A stretch of 5,658 bases of DNA from an uncultured Bacilli bacterium. Its GTDB lineage: Bacteria > Bacillota_I > Bacilli_A > RF39 > UBA660. The position numbers were made by a program, and so were the translations under genes. Within the stretch, counting starts at the first letter, position 1. The number at the start of each line of letters is the position of its first letter. Under the pieces are notes generated by a model. That model had not been told where the DNA came from. It did no database searches and saw only the letters and a list, made by a program, of their open reading frames with translations. Below are positions 4,174-5,658 of this stretch, in pieces. The stretch covers positions 1 to 5,658 of the forward strand of contig CANQAF010000060.1 of the NCBI GenBank assembly GCA_947588975.1, written 5' to 3'.

Positions 4174-5658
4174 TATAAAACGTAATTATTATAAGAAATA
4201 TCAAGATATCAAAGGAATAATCGAAAAAAGATATAATATACTTATTGGCATAATTGTGGTATTAATTAGCGTATTACTGATTGGATTATTTCGTATTCAG
4301 GTGATTGAATATGATACATATACAATAAAGTTAGAACAATTAAGTCGTAAAATTGTAGAAGGAGGAACAGCTCCAAGAGGTCGCATTTATGATCGAAATC
4401 ATCAACTACTTGTTGATAATGAACCAACTAGAGTTATTTATTATAAAAAACCGTCTGGCATTCATCTTGCTGAAGAAATTTCATTAGCTTATCAAGTAGC
4501 TGATTTGATTGAAGTCCCTTATACAAAATTAACGAACCTCAATTTACGTACATTTTGGGTAAAACAACATCCTGATGAAGCGAAGGCAAAAATTAAAGAT
4601 GATGAGTGGCAAGCATTGGAGGAAAGAAAATTAACTTCTAGTCAAATAGATGACTTAAAGAAGGAACGTGTTACAGATGAAGAACTTTCTTCTTATCAAG
4701 CAAGAGATTTAGAGGCTGCTTATATTTATACACTTATGAATAAAGGATACTCTTATTCTGAAAAAGTGATAAAAGATGAAGCTGTTACGGATCAAGAATA
4801 TGCCTTGATTGCAAGTAACGTCAAGAACTTAAAAGGATTTGATACCAAATTAGATTGGGATCGTATTTATTTATATGGAGATACATTTCGTACTTTATTA
4901 GGAAGTGTTTCTTCTAGTGATACAGGTATTCCAGCAGAATTCAAAGAGTATTATATGAAAAAAGGGTATGCTTTAGATGATCGTGTTGGAATTAGCTATT
5001 TGGAATATCAATATGATGATTATTTAAAAGGCAGTAAAGATCAATATGAAGTAAGAGCAGATGGTAGTAAAATTTTAGTGAAGGAAGGAAAACGTGGGAA
5101 TGATTTAGTGCTTACGATCGACATTCATCTGCAACAACAAATTGAACAAATTATTACAGAAGAAATTATAAAAGCAAAATCAGAGCCTAATACTGAGTAT
5201 TACAATCATGCTTTTGTGATTGTTTCTGATCCTAATACTGGTGAAATTTTAGCTATGGCGGGGAAACAAGTTGTATGGAAGGATGGAGCTTATCAAGTTT
5301 ATGATTATGCGCCTGGGATTACGACTTCTCCAGTCGTAGTTGGTTCCATTATTAAAGGTGCTTCTCATATTGTAGGTTATAATACAGGTGCTTTACAAAT
5401 TGGCGAAGGCCGATATGATACGTGTGTAAAATTACGTGGTGCACCTGAAAAGTGTTCTTGGAAGCCATTAGGTTACTTAAATGATTTAACTGCTTTAAAA
5501 TATTCCTCTAATACTTATCAGTTTTATACAGCTATGAAAGTGGCAGGAGTCGATTATTATTATAATATGCCATTTCAAGTAAGTGAGGATACATTCTCTA
5601 TTTACCGAAATACATTTGCCCAATTTGGTTTAGGTGTCAAAACAGGAATTGATTTACC
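4145..5658 (+). CDS. Class B penicillin-binding protein (transpeptidase), 3' end cut by the window
   Basis: At least 504 residues are visible and the frame is still open at the window end. It is a membrane-anchored DD-transpeptidase that cross-links peptidoglycan. The order is: basic cytoplasmic tail (1-31, rich in Lys, Arg and Asn), one membrane helix (about 32-53), the PBP dimerisation domain with APRGRIYDRN (76-85), and the transpeptidase domain from about 320 (LTID at 323-326). Catalytic Ser401 and Lys404 lie in GSIIKG, and the second motif SSN is at 454-456. The later FGLGVKTGIDL is the usual element before the KTG box, which lies beyond the window. The linker HPDEA...DDEW...LT...L resembles elongation-type PBPs of Bacilli, such as PbpA/PBP2b. 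ATG 4145 overlaps the superoxide dismutase gene by 29 bases and lacks a good ribosome binding site. ATG 4136 or TTG 4157 are alternatives. Only two cysteines (427, 437) are visible. Confidence 0.93.
   Translation, partial: MKKKLKKNRNIKRNYYKKYQDIKGIIEKRYNILIGIIVVLISVLLIGLFRIQVIEYDTYTIKLEQLSRKIVEGGTAPRGRIYDRNHQLLVDNEPTRVIYYKKPSGIHLAEEISLAYQVADLIEVPYTKLTNLNLRTFWVKQHPDEAKAKIKDDEWQALEERKLTSSQIDDLKKERVTDEELSSYQARDLEAAYIYTLMNKGYSYSEKVIKDEAVTDQEYALIASNVKNLKGFDTKLDWDRIYLYGDTFRTLLGSVSSSDTGIPAEFKEYYMKKGYALDDRVGISYLEYQYDDYLKGSKDQYEVRADGSKILVKEGKRGNDLVLTIDIHLQQQIEQIITEEIIKAKSEPNTEYYNHAFVIVSDPNTGEILAMAGKQVVWKDGAYQVYDYAPGITTSPVVVGSIIKGASHIVGYNTGALQIGEGRYDTCVKLRGAPEKCSWKPLGYLNDLTALKYSSNTYQFYTAMKVAGVDYYYNMPFQVSEDTFSIYRNTFAQFGLGVKTGIDL

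Noticed and set aside
5633..5653. KTG in the FGLGVKTGIDL segment as the third catalytic motif of the PBP
   Set aside because: This is the conserved FGxGxxTGIDLP element that precedes the real KTG box; the catalytic motif should be further downstream, outside the window.

Overview
The window comes from an AT-rich, low-GC Gram-positive bacterium of the Bacilli or a related Bacillota lineage. Supporting signs are near-consensus ribosome binding sites (AGGAGG, AGGTGAT), short intergenic regions, a class B penicillin-binding protein and protein families typical of Bacilli. Tryptophan is written TGG and TGA is used as a stop (position 598-600), so the standard bacterial code applies and not the mycoplasma code. 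No mobile element, CRISPR array, tRNA or rRNA was seen, and there is no gene-free stretch longer than about 85 bases.

Layout. Positions 1-585 hold the 3' part of an unrecognised, cysteine-containing, probably surface or secreted protein (+). It converges on a small four-helix membrane protein of the TIGR04086/YrzE family (598-969, -), with a bidirectional terminator between them. A divergent 75-base gap leads to a DUF421/YetF-type membrane protein (1045-1674, +). This is followed by a COG2426 'small multi-drug export' type membrane protein (1736-2251, +) and endonuclease IV, nfo (2305-3216, +). Each of these has its own terminator, and a candidate promoter is tucked against or into the preceding terminator in two cases. 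A small DUF2624/YqfT-like protein (3207-3470, -) overlaps the nfo 3' end tail to tail. An 82-base divergent gap then leads to a Fe/Mn-family superoxide dismutase (3553-4173, +). Its 3' end overlaps the start of a class B penicillin-binding protein (about 4145 to beyond the window end, +).

How the genes fit together. The set nfo, yqfT-like, sodA, class B PBP resembles the yqfS-yqfT...sodA-yqgE-pbpA neighbourhood of Bacillus subtilis, here condensed and with the yqfT-like gene inverted. Nfo repairs abasic sites and oxidised DNA ends, and superoxide dismutase removes superoxide. These two act in oxidative-stress defence, and the PBP builds peptidoglycan.

This looks like an ordinary chromosomal housekeeping region, and I did not find a clear novel multi-gene system. 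The most interesting points are regulatory architecture (a start codon and ribosome binding site held in a hairpin, a promoter interleaved with a terminator, a terminator inside an opposing gene), a superoxide dismutase with several replaced second-shell aromatic residues, and a cysteine pair close to the PBP active site.
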